Assembly: GCF_045105435.1 (NCBI RefSeq)
Contig: NZ_JBGCDL010000047.1
Location: forward strand, 1 to 64,000
Direction of reading: 5' to 3'
DNA length: 64,000 bases
DNA from: Kordia sp045105435
Lineage (GTDB): Bacteria; Bacteroidota; Bacteroidia; Flavobacteriales; Flavobacteriaceae
In this document: piece by piece, positions 44,373-51,634 of the stretch
How positions within the stretch are numbered: position 1 is the first letter of the stretch
Layout of the letters: every line of letters starts with the position of its first letter
The notes under the pieces: model-generated
The model's database searches: none
What the model was told of the DNA's origin: nothing
The model's input: the letters and a program-made list of their open reading frames with translations, nothing else
Program-made: the position numbers and the translations under genes

Positions 44373-45453
44373 TCAGTCGTTTGTTTTCTGCGTATGTATT
44401 TAAGTACTTGTTTAATTCTCTCAATAAGATAAACATTAATAACAATGAAATCGTAAGCATTGGAATTCTGTATAAATATCTATCGTAAAAATTTCTAATT
44501 CTTGCTCCAGGAGAAAAATCACTCAATACATTGATTGTTTCACTTTCCATTTCTTTTTTCCTGTTGATTTCAAGAATTCTATTGGCAATTTTTTCATTCA
44601 CAGCTAATAACTCAATTTCTTTTGTCTTTCTTTCGTTATTAGACGCTAATTGAATGTACGTATTGGATGCCTTTCCGGTACTTTCTTTAGGCTCTTGTAA
44701 TAGTAAGTCTTTGTAAACTTCACTTAACGTATCAATTTTTACCAATTGCTTTTCTAGCGCTTTTGACTGTTTTTCAAGATTCTGTATGTTGATTTCTTTC
44801 TGTCTCTTAATATGAAAGTTTTCAATATTATTTGTGATGATTGGCTTCTGTAATAAAGGAATCATTTCTTTATCAGCAGAATACACAGAAATTTCATGAA
44901 CTGAAAAGTCTAACGGACTGGTGTTTTGCTTGAACTTATCAAAATCGATTTCATTCATGACAAAAGTAGTATCCGCCGTTTTCATAAATTCATTATAAGC
45001 TTTTAGCATTCCGTTGTCAGTAACATCTGGCTCAATTATAAAAGCTCGAAGACTACCTGCAACATCTTTTGGAATATCAAAAATACCTGCAAGCTTTGTA
45101 CTATCACCTTCTTCTACAAGTCCGTTGTAATATTTAATGTTTGAGTATAATTGACGTGTACTTCCGTAGTTTGTTTGCAAATACATGCTTGATCCGTATA
45201 TAGGTTCTTTTCTTGAATCTATAAACCATCCAATAACAACACTTAAAAACCCTACAATTACAAATTTAACAATATGCACCCTAACAATAATTAAGGCTCT
45301 TATTAATAGATCTAGTAGGAATAAAAGTATGTTTCTTATGAATAAAAAGAACTTGCTAAAAGCACTTCCAATCATTCTGAACAGCTCTTTTAAGTCTATT
45401 TCATTGCCAGATTGTGGTTTTTCAGGCAGCACATTTTGGTTATTATCGCTCAT
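44365..45453 (-). CDS. Wzz-like chain-length determinant protein
   Basis: 362 residues. Two membrane helices, at ~60-80 (IVKFVIVGFLSVVIGWF) and ~333-352 (IPMLTISLLLMFILLREL), bracket a periplasmic region with a long coiled coil (~215-300). The GARIRNFYDRYLYRIP segment just before TM2 corresponds to the Pro/Gly-rich region of Wzz proteins. Sets polymer modal length by acting on Wzy. It has no cytoplasmic tyrosine kinase domain, and no Wzc partner or Wza exporter is in the window. The ~60-residue N-terminal cytosolic/amphipathic stretch is longer than in classical Wzz. Confidence 0.85.
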   Translation of the reverse strand: MSDNNQNVLPEKPQSGNEIDLKELFRMIGSAFSKFFLFIRNILLFLLDLLIRALIIVRVHIVKFVIVGFLSVVIGWFIDSRKEPIYGSSMYLQTNYGSTRQLYSNIKYYNGLVEEGDSTKLAGIFDIPKDVAGSLRAFIIEPDVTDNGMLKAYNEFMKTADTTFVMNEIDFDKFKQNTSPLDFSVHEISVYSADKEMIPLLQKPIITNNIENFHIKRQKEINIQNLEKQSKALEKQLVKIDTLSEVYKDLLLQEPKESTGKASNTYIQLASNNERKTKEIELLAVNEKIANRILEINRKKEMESETINVLSDFSPGARIRNFYDRYLYRIPMLTISLLLMFILLRELNKYLNTYAENKRLNA

Positions 45454-45463
45454 TTTTTTTTTA

Positions 45464-47158
45464 TTAGTTGTTAAATAGTTGTTCTAATATTTTTCTTGTT
45501 ATTAAATATGTAGGTTTTACACCTGTTGTTCCCAATCCACCAGAAGCTAATGTGCTTCCAGTTTCTAATGGGTTATCTGAAGCATAGTAAGCATATCTTA
45601 CTTTTACATCTTCTGAGATACTTCTTCTAATTTTTGAAGCTGATTGAATGGCTTTTTGGTAATGCGCACCTTCCATTTCGAGTCCGATGACATTCCAAGT
45701 AGAATCGTGGAAGAATTTTAAGATGTCTTTGTTTTGTAAAGACGTTCCTAAAACACTAATCATTGAACCTTCAAATACTTCAAGTCCATGACCTTCTAAG
45801 TCTTCTTTTTCCAATTCGTTTTTAACAGGATAATTATCTGCGGTTCCTTCAAAAATATGTGCCGACGGAATCATAATGTCTCCTTTTCCGCCTTCTAGTA
45901 TTCCTGCTTTTCCCATAATGGAAATTGAAGCCACATTTAAGTATTCTTTTTGTGTTTTGTCTTCGCTTGTGTACGGCTTTAAAAACTCATCAATAGTTTC
46001 GTATGCTTGTTCCCCAAAGGCATAATCCATTACAAATAACACCGGCTTTTCGTCATCAGTTGGCGCACAACATGTGTATGTGGTTTTACTAAAGTCGATT
46101 TTGGCGGTGTCAAAAATTTGCACGTTGATGTTTGTACCTGATTCATCTTCAATGTAAATCATTCCTTTTTTCAACGCTTCTTTTTCAACTTTATTACGAA
46201 GCGAATTGTTTCCTGAAGTACTTAATGCTTCAAAAACATCAAATTCGTCGGTCGTATTGAGTTGTTTTTGCAACAATTTTGGTGCAAATATAGAGTTCAT
46301 TACACTGTGCATATTGGCACTAATGATATGAATTGGTCTGTGTAATAGTTTATTGTCTTTTAATACTTTTTTGATGTTATTTGCCCAAATTTCTCCATGA
46401 ATATGGTGTCCTAAGCGTTCGCGTAATACAGGACTAAAAGTGATGGTTCTTTTTTCGCTTTTGGTTACTTCTTTTATGGCTAATTTCCCTAACCAATAAA
46501 TAATATTTAAGAAACGCTCTGGATTTTCTTTTGTAGAAAAGGTTTTGTGTGCGCTTAATATTTCTTCAAAAGTTCTCCCTAAAATATTGGCAGCATGCGT
46601 AATAGCAACTTCACGTTCTGCTAAGGTTAGTTTTTTCTTTTTACAAACTGCGCTTTCTAGTTTTTCCCAATCGCGCGTTGTTTCTCCATCTTCTCCAATT
46701 AAAACACGATCGCTAATTTTGTGCGATTCTATAAATAAAAACGTTAAATGCGTTAGTATATCATAAATTTCAGAGCGACCACGTGTAATTTCAATGTTCA
46801 TTTGTTCCTCATCAATTCGGTAGCAGTTTCTACGTCTTTTTGGAGGAATGATGGCTTTGAAGTGTGAATTTTTATAGCCTTCGTCTGAAGTTAAGTTGAT
46901 AAAACGGCATTCTTCAATACCTATTGGCAAACGATCAATGACATATAATAGTCCATTGATTTCTGCTTTTTGATCAGCAATAGAACCATATATTTCAGGG
47001 CGCAACACAAGTAAAGATTGACGCAGTGTTTCTCCAGAAACTCCCATTGGTTTGTAAAACCCACGATTAAATAAATGCCTCATGGTGATGTACAAACGTT
47101 CAATAGCTCCTGATGATTCTTGCGCTCTTGTTCTTTCGTGTATTCTAATGTTACTCAT
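45464..47158 (-). CDS. DUF6909-like protein with purine-phosphorylase-like C-terminus
   Basis: 564 residues from MSNIRIHERTRAQESSGA. An upstream in-frame start (47185) would sit on the promoter box at 47175-47182, so it is rejected. The N-terminal ~250 residues are mainly helical and of unknown fold. Near the C-terminus GLEMEGAHYQKAI (~489-501), RYAYYASDNPLETGS and an EGGKGDIMIPSAHIFEG segment resemble the MEMEG and SD landmarks of the nucleoside phosphorylase/nucleosidase superfamily. The family name is recalled from flavobacterial annotation, not computed. No signal peptide; presumably cytosolic. First gene of the transcript that continues into wzz and rfb. Confidence 0.7.
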   Translation of the reverse strand: MSNIRIHERTRAQESSGAIERLYITMRHLFNRGFYKPMGVSGETLRQSLLVLRPEIYGSIADQKAEINGLLYVIDRLPIGIEECRFINLTSDEGYKNSHFKAIIPPKRRRNCYRIDEEQMNIEITRGRSEIYDILTHLTFLFIESHKISDRVLIGEDGETTRDWEKLESAVCKKKKLTLAEREVAITHAANILGRTFEEILSAHKTFSTKENPERFLNIIYWLGKLAIKEVTKSEKRTITFSPVLRERLGHHIHGEIWANNIKKVLKDNKLLHRPIHIISANMHSVMNSIFAPKLLQKQLNTTDEFDVFEALSTSGNNSLRNKVEKEALKKGMIYIEDESGTNINVQIFDTAKIDFSKTTYTCCAPTDDEKPVLFVMDYAFGEQAYETIDEFLKPYTSEDKTQKEYLNVASISIMGKAGILEGGKGDIMIPSAHIFEGTADNYPVKNELEKEDLEGHGLEVFEGSMISVLGTSLQNKDILKFFHDSTWNVIGLEMEGAHYQKAIQSASKIRRSISEDVKVRYAYYASDNPLETGSTLASGGLGTTGVKPTYLITRKILEQLFNN

Positions 47159-47174
47159 AAATGATTTTTCCGCA

Positions 47175-47182
47175 CAAAAATA
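47175..47182 (-). promoter_or_regulatory. -7 promoter box of the DUF6909-like/wzz/rfb unit
   Basis: TATTTTTG on the minus strand, 16 bases before the ATG at 47158. No -33 TTG at 17-23 bases. Its position argues against the in-frame start at 47185. Confidence 0.5.
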
Positions 47183-47200
47183 CAAGTTAATTTGATATTT

Positions 47201-48700
47201 CTAAGCTTTTTTGTAATTCGTTAGCATTTCCGCTATTTTTCTATCATTGGACAATCTAGGAATTTTATTTTGTCCGCCCAATTTTCCGATCGATTTCATA
47301 TAGTTTTGAAAGCCATCTTTCTGAATTTGAGTGACTTGCAAACGTTTTAAAATTTTTCCATCAATCAAATCTAAATAATAACTGTTTTGTTGCTGTAAAG
47401 AAGCATCAATCGTTTCTGCGAATGTTTCTATGTTTTTTGGCGCTTTTTCAAACTCAATAAACCATTCGTGGTACGGTAAATCGTCTGTTGGATTTATTTG
47501 TGGCGCTACCGTAAATTCATTTATGCTTGCGCCAGATTGTTGCAATGCATCGTTTAATGCCTGTTCTACTTCTTTGCCAATGACATGTTCGCCAAACGCC
47601 GAAATAAAGTGTTTGATACGCCCCGAAACAATGACTTTGTATGGTTTTACGGAAGTAAATTCGACTGTATCGCCAATGTTATATGCCCAAAGTCCTGCGT
47701 TTGTAGAGATAATCATTACGTAATTTACACCAAGTTGCACATCTTTTATGGTGATTCGGGTTGGATTTTCGTCAAAAAATTCGTCCGCTTTGATGAATTC
47801 GTAAAATATGCCCGAATTCAACTGCAACAGCATTCCTTTGTCGTTTTGTTGGTCTTGAAAGGCAAAAAATCCTTCACTTGCCGGATACAATTCAATACTA
47901 TCTACTTTTCGTCCAATTAAATTTTCAAACTTATTGCGATACGGTTCAAAGTTGACACCTCCAAAAATAAACAGGTTGAAATCGGGGAAAACATCGCCTA
48001 TTTTTTTACCAGTTCGCGCTTCTATTCGTTCAAAATACATTTGTACCCACGATGGAATTCCGCTGATAATCGCCATTTTTTCGTGCAGCGTTTCATCAAC
48101 AATCGCTTCTACTTTGGTTTCCCAGTCTTCAATACAATTGGTTTCCCAACTTGGCATTCTGTTTTTTTGTAAATATCCAGGTACATAATGTGCTACAATT
48201 CCAGAAAGTCGCCCAAGTTTTACACCGTTTTTTTCGTTTAATACTGGACTTCCTTGCAAAAAGATCATTTTTCCATCTACAAAATCGGTTTTTCCTGTTT
48301 CAGCAATGTATAATAAGATGGCGTTTCGTGCGGCTTCTACATGCGTTGGCATGGATTCTTTGGTGATGGGAATGTATTTTGCGCCCGAAGTTGTTCCTGA
48401 AGTTTTGGCAAAGTATACCGGTTTTCCTTTCCAGAGAATGTCTTTTTCGCCTGCTACTACTCTATCTACATACGATCGTAACGCTTCATAATCGCGAATG
48501 GGAACGCGTTTTACAAAATCGGCATGCGACTGAATATTTCCAAAATCATGATCTTTTCCAAATTCAGTATACGCCGCTTCTTTTAAAAGTTTTTGAAATA
48601 CTTTTTCTTGCGTTTGCACTGGATTGTTTGCCCATTTTGACACTTTTTTTTGAATGCGTTTTGCAAATGGTTTTGCTAAAAGGGCTTTGAGTGATTTCAT
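47201..48700 (-). CDS. GH3-family acyl-adenylate-forming protein
   Basis: 499 residues, usual for bacterial GH3. ATP/AMP-binding motif FAKTSGTTSGAKYIPIT (~93-109), FGGVNFEPYRNKFE (~250-263), ELYPASEGFFAFQ (~273-285) and YNIGDTVEFTSVKPYKVIVSGRIKHFISAFGEHV (~353-386; hinge and C-terminal lobe). Plant relatives conjugate amino acids to hormones; the bacterial substrates are unknown. It is probably transcribed with the M23 peptidase gene 31 bases upstream. This is a common flavobacterial gene and not part of the polysaccharide pathway as far as can be seen. Confidence 0.92.
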   Translation of the reverse strand: MKSLKALLAKPFAKRIQKKVSKWANNPVQTQEKVFQKLLKEAAYTEFGKDHDFGNIQSHADFVKRVPIRDYEALRSYVDRVVAGEKDILWKGKPVYFAKTSGTTSGAKYIPITKESMPTHVEAARNAILLYIAETGKTDFVDGKMIFLQGSPVLNEKNGVKLGRLSGIVAHYVPGYLQKNRMPSWETNCIEDWETKVEAIVDETLHEKMAIISGIPSWVQMYFERIEARTGKKIGDVFPDFNLFIFGGVNFEPYRNKFENLIGRKVDSIELYPASEGFFAFQDQQNDKGMLLQLNSGIFYEFIKADEFFDENPTRITIKDVQLGVNYVMIISTNAGLWAYNIGDTVEFTSVKPYKVIVSGRIKHFISAFGEHVIGKEVEQALNDALQQSGASINEFTVAPQINPTDDLPYHEWFIEFEKAPKNIETFAETIDASLQQQNSYYLDLIDGKILKRLQVTQIQKDGFQNYMKSIGKLGGQNKIPRLSNDRKIAEMLTNYKKA

Positions 48701-48731
48701 CTGTATGCGTTTGAGTTCTTGATTAAATCAG

Positions 48732-49604
48732 CTATAATTTAAAATCAATAAATGATGCGGGATCGATGGAATAGCCTTCGCTCCAAAGTTCAAAATGTAA
48801 ATGCGGTCCTGTGGTGAGTTCGCCTGTATTTCCTGCGGTTGCAATAACTTCGCCTGCGGTAACCAAATCGCCTTGTTGTTTTGTTAAAGACGCGTTGTGT
48901 TTGTACACCGATATTAAATTGTTTGAATGTTCAATGATAATGACATAGCCAGTTTCGGCAGTCCATTCGGAAAAAATAACCGTTCCGTCTGCCGTTGCTT
49001 TTACAGGCGTATCTTTTAGTACAGCGACATCCACTGCAAAGTGTTTTTCTTTCGGATTGTATTTTTGAGTAATTTGTCCTTTTACAGGCGGAAAGAGTTT
49101 AAATTTCACTTTGGAGGTTGCCGTTTCAAGCAAATTGTATTTGTCTTCTTGCGCTACTTCTTCACGCAAAAGCGAATCTTCTTTGTTTGGCACTAAATCT
49201 GTTGCATCAAGATCGATTTCGAAAGACTTAAATAGTGAATCTTTATTGATGCTTTCGCTTTTTATTTCTCCCGTAAGGACATTACGAATAGAATGAAGGT
49301 AGACAGAATCTCTACGTGAAATTTGTTCTAACGAATCAATTTTTTCATTCAAATCAATGGCTTTTTGTTTTAATGCTGTTGACGAATAGCCTGGAATATA
49401 TTCCCGTAAGGAAGTAAACGCAATTAAAAACGTGGTGAGTACGATGAGCAGAATTGCAGAAAATCCAACCAACACAAAAACATTTAAACGTGTGAGTTTA
49501 AATGAAATGCGCTCTTCAAAAGTATCTTCATTAAGAATAACCAAACGATACTTATGCAAAAGCTTCTTTTTGAGTTGTCGTTTTTTTCGGTTTTCTTTTG
49601 CCAT
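48732..49604 (-). CDS. M23-family metallopeptidase, membrane-anchored (LytM type)
   Basis: 290 residues from MAKENRKKRQLKKKLLHKYR. One N-terminal membrane helix at ~40-62, a short coiled coil (~75-105), and the C-terminal LytM domain with zinc ligands HFAVDVAV (HxxxD, ~187-194) and GPHLHFELW (HxH, ~266-274). The family cleaves peptidoglycan peptide bonds or activates amidases during division. The start at 49604 is preferred to 49622 because the latter codon is part of the promoter box. Confidence 0.93.
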   Translation of the reverse strand: MAKENRKKRQLKKKLLHKYRLVILNEDTFEERISFKLTRLNVFVLVGFSAILLIVLTTFLIAFTSLREYIPGYSSTALKQKAIDLNEKIDSLEQISRRDSVYLHSIRNVLTGEIKSESINKDSLFKSFEIDLDATDLVPNKEDSLLREEVAQEDKYNLLETATSKVKFKLFPPVKGQITQKYNPKEKHFAVDVAVLKDTPVKATADGTVIFSEWTAETGYVIIIEHSNNLISVYKHNASLTKQQGDLVTAGEVIATAGNTGELTTGPHLHFELWSEGYSIDPASFIDFKL

Positions 49605-49621
49605 GATTGTTTTATTCATCA

Positions 49622-49629
49622 CAAACTTA
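49622..49629 (-). promoter_or_regulatory. -7 promoter box of the M23/GH3 unit
   Basis: TAAGTTTG on the minus strand, 17 bases before the ATG at 49604. No clear -33. Overlap with the alternative GTG start at 49622 decides the start choice. Confidence 0.5.
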
Positions 49630-49680
49630 AAAGAAAATTATTAGGAATAAATTGTATTGAAGTGTTTTTTTTGTGCTTCT

Positions 49681-49713
49681 TTGACGCTAGATACCTATTT
49701 ATTTTTACCTTTG
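49681..49713 (+). promoter_or_regulatory. Promoter of tatA
   Basis: TTG at 49681-49683, 22 bases, then TACCTTTG at 49706-49713, a perfect -7 box within the accepted spacing range. Expected transcription start near 49720, ~15 bases before the first ATG. Confidence 0.65.
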
Positions 49714-49733
49714 TAACTTAAATTATAAACATT

Positions 49734-49922
49734 ATGATGTCATTAAATATGTTTTTGGCCATTCCGGGTGGATACTCAATCATCTTAATTGTAGTAGTTG
49801 TATTACTTTTGTTTGGAGGACGAAAGATTCCAGAATTAATGCGCGGATTAGGTAGCGGAATTAAGGAATTTAAGGAAGCAAGTAAAGGCGAAGAAGAAAC
49901 GAAGAAAGTAGAGAAAGAGTAG
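49734..49922 (+). CDS. tatA: Twin-arginine translocase TatA/TatE-family subunit
   Basis: 62 residues: N-terminal membrane helix (GYSIILIVVVVLLLFGG, ~13-29), hinge FGGRKIPELMRGLG (~27-40), amphipathic helix (SGIKEFKEASKGEEE) and an acidic/basic tail. The FGG hinge and IPELxRGLG are diagnostic. Forms the pore that exports folded proteins. TatC is not in the window. A second ATG directly follows the first. Followed by its own terminator, so it is monocistronic. Confidence 0.95.
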   Translation: MMSLNMFLAIPGGYSIILIVVVVLLLFGGRKIPELMRGLGSGIKEFKEASKGEEETKKVEKE

Positions 49923-49946
49923 TTTCCTATTTTATATAACATACAA

Positions 49947-49976
49947 AATCCATACTGTAACGGTATGGATTTTTTT
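49947..49976 (+). terminator. Rho-independent terminator of tatA
   Basis: AATCCATAC (49947-49955), a 7-base loop, GTATGGATT (49963-49971), then a run of T. Perfect 9-bp stem. Confidence 0.85.
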
Positions 49977-50018
49977 GTATCCAGTAACATTTGAGAATTA
50001 TGATAGACGTATTTTTTT

Positions 50019-50672
50019 ATGAAAATCACCCAAAAAGAAGTAACACAATTAATTACAATAGAAAAGCCCGACACATTTCGAGCGCATTTTATCTGTTTTC
50101 TTTTTAAAAACAAAAAAACACACGGAAGTAGTACTAACAACGAAGTTAGATTGTGGCAACATAATAGCTGGACAGGAAGTTTGTACGCTGTTTTTACCTT
50201 TACATTTAATAGTGAAAACCACTTGACCGACATTAAAGCAAAACTCAATGTGTATGGAAAAAGCTTTTTCTTGGGAATATTTATCATATTATCTGCCTTT
50301 TTTTCTTGGAGACTTTCCACTTTGTATCAAAACGAACGATTTTGGCTGTACGCATCTATTATTGGAATTTTTATGATACTATATGTTGTGTTTTGTAAAG
50401 CTGTGTATGAAGGTGAAAAACGTATGATGCGGAACGCTATTTTTGAGAAATTAGCTATTGAAATGACTGACAAACAACTCATAAATGAAGGTTCATTTTT
50501 TGGTGTTTTTAGTAGACTTTTCACTTATCCTATTGGTTTGTTTGCATTGTATGCTAGTATTTTTCACTTTTTCCCAAATCAAAAATACGGATATGCAATA
50601 TTTACGATGATAGTCGTTTCTGCGTATTTTATTACAGATATTATTTTACTTTTTAGAAAGAAAAAAATATAA
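50019..50672 (+). CDS. Uncharacterised membrane protein
   Basis: 217 residues with about four membrane helices in two hairpins (~89-107, ~112-130, ~165-185, ~193-212). The ~85-residue N-terminal region is soluble and basic (MKITQKEVTQLITIEKPDTF...). No family recognised. Starts 43 bases after the tatA terminator, so it must have its own promoter; no clear box was seen. Codon usage matches neighbours. Confidence 0.65.
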   Translation: MKITQKEVTQLITIEKPDTFRAHFICFLFKNKKTHGSSTNNEVRLWQHNSWTGSLYAVFTFTFNSENHLTDIKAKLNVYGKSFFLGIFIILSAFFSWRLSTLYQNERFWLYASIIGIFMILYVVFCKAVYEGEKRMMRNAIFEKLAIEMTDKQLINEGSFFGVFSRLFTYPIGLFALYASIFHFFPNQKYGYAIFTMIVVSAYFITDIILLFRKKKI

Positions 50673-50718
50673 AAAATCTTATATCGAAACTACCGAAAAC
50701 ATATTTGAACATTTTGAG

Positions 50719-50749
50719 TTGGTATTTAATTTTTTAAAACATAGGTTTC
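50719..50749 (+). promoter_or_regulatory. Probable promoter of the 50797 lipoprotein gene
   Basis: TTG at 50719-50721, 20 bases, then TAGGTTTC at 50742-50749, one mismatch from TAnnTTTG. ~40-base leader before the ATG. Confidence 0.45.
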
Positions 50750-50796
50750 CTGTAAAGAAGTGATCAAATGTGGCGCTTATTTCATAACTTCATCCT

Positions 50797-51429
50797 ATGA
50801 AAACACGTTTTATCCTGTTTGTAACCGTTTTAATCTGTTTTGTTTCTTGTAGGGAGCAAGCATCGAAAAATACTGAGAAAGTACCGCAACAAGAAGTTTC
50901 AAAAGATACGGTTTCGCCAAAAGTCAATGCTCACGAAAGTGAAATTAAAAAAGAAATAGATTTCACTTCTAGGTTAGAAGAAAAAGTACAACGATTATCG
51001 AAATTAGAACATAAGTATCAAATTAAGAATTTCGAGAAAGTATCTCCCGCAAAAACCATTCTTTTTGGAGGTTTGCAACGTATGATAAGATTGAGAGATA
51101 CAGTGTATAAAGATATTGATCTTGACATGTTTAAAAATGGACTTCATGAGGTTTCAACTGCATTTTTAAAAGGTGCTAAACCAATGCAACCAAACGGAAA
51201 TTTATATCCGAGAGTTACAATTGAAGAGTACATTTTTAAAACACCCGAAATTGCTAAAACTACGTTTAATATGTTGAAAAAATCGCAAAAACACGGTAGT
51301 TTGTGGATGTATATTAGCAAAGCGCCACACGATTTTTTTTTAGAAGAAAACCGAATGTATATTATGATTTCTGGCGGGCATTATATGATGGGAATTTATA
51401 AGGATATTGCTGAAAAAATTAAAAAGTAA
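50797..51429 (+). CDS. Lipoprotein of unknown function
   Basis: 210 residues with a signal peptide ending in a lipobox (LICFVSC, Cys ~18). After a Lys/Thr/Val linker (~20-60) there is a mixed alpha/beta domain with a helical start (FTSRLEEKVQRLSKLEHKY). No known domain; no catalytic motif. Followed within five bases by a second small lipoprotein gene, so the two form an operon that runs into the convergent tex. Confidence 0.75.
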   Translation: MKTRFILFVTVLICFVSCREQASKNTEKVPQQEVSKDTVSPKVNAHESEIKKEIDFTSRLEEKVQRLSKLEHKYQIKNFEKVSPAKTILFGGLQRMIRLRDTVYKDIDLDMFKNGLHEVSTAFLKGAKPMQPNGNLYPRVTIEEYIFKTPEIAKTTFNMLKKSQKHGSLWMYISKAPHDFFLEENRMYIMISGGHYMMGIYKDIAEKIKK

Positions 51430-51433
51430 ACCG

Positions 51434-51634
51434 ATGAAAAAGTATTTCCTATTCTTGATTTCAATTCTGTTTTTTTTGTCTTGTAAAGATAAAAATGTAG
51501 CAACTGAAACTAAAGTCAAAGAGAAAATAGAAACATTTTCTTTACCAACGTCTGATTATGCTATTTTGCCTTTTAGAGAAAATACACATTATATTTTTAA
51601 GGATGTAAAAACAGGAATGACAAACTGTATTTAG
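51434..51634 (+). CDS. Very short lipoprotein, possibly a truncated copy
   Basis: 66 residues from MKKYFLFLISILFFLSCKDK; an in-frame ATG at 51407 lies inside the preceding gene and would hide the signal peptide, so 51434 is chosen. Lipobox FFLSC with Cys at residue 17. Only ~49 mature residues follow, and the sequence stops abruptly at TGMTNCI in a segment that looks like the middle of a domain. The stop codon overlaps the stop of the convergent tex (TTAG, 51631-51634). It may be a real small lipoprotein, or the 5' remnant of a longer gene cut by a rearrangement next to tex. Confidence 0.6.
   Translation: MKKYFLFLISILFFLSCKDKNVATETKVKEKIETFSLPTSDYAILPFRENTHYIFKDVKTGMTNCI

Noticed and set aside
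49718..50320. 200-residue minus-strand open frame
   Set aside because: Antisense to tatA and the following gene; unusual composition and no homology-like features.
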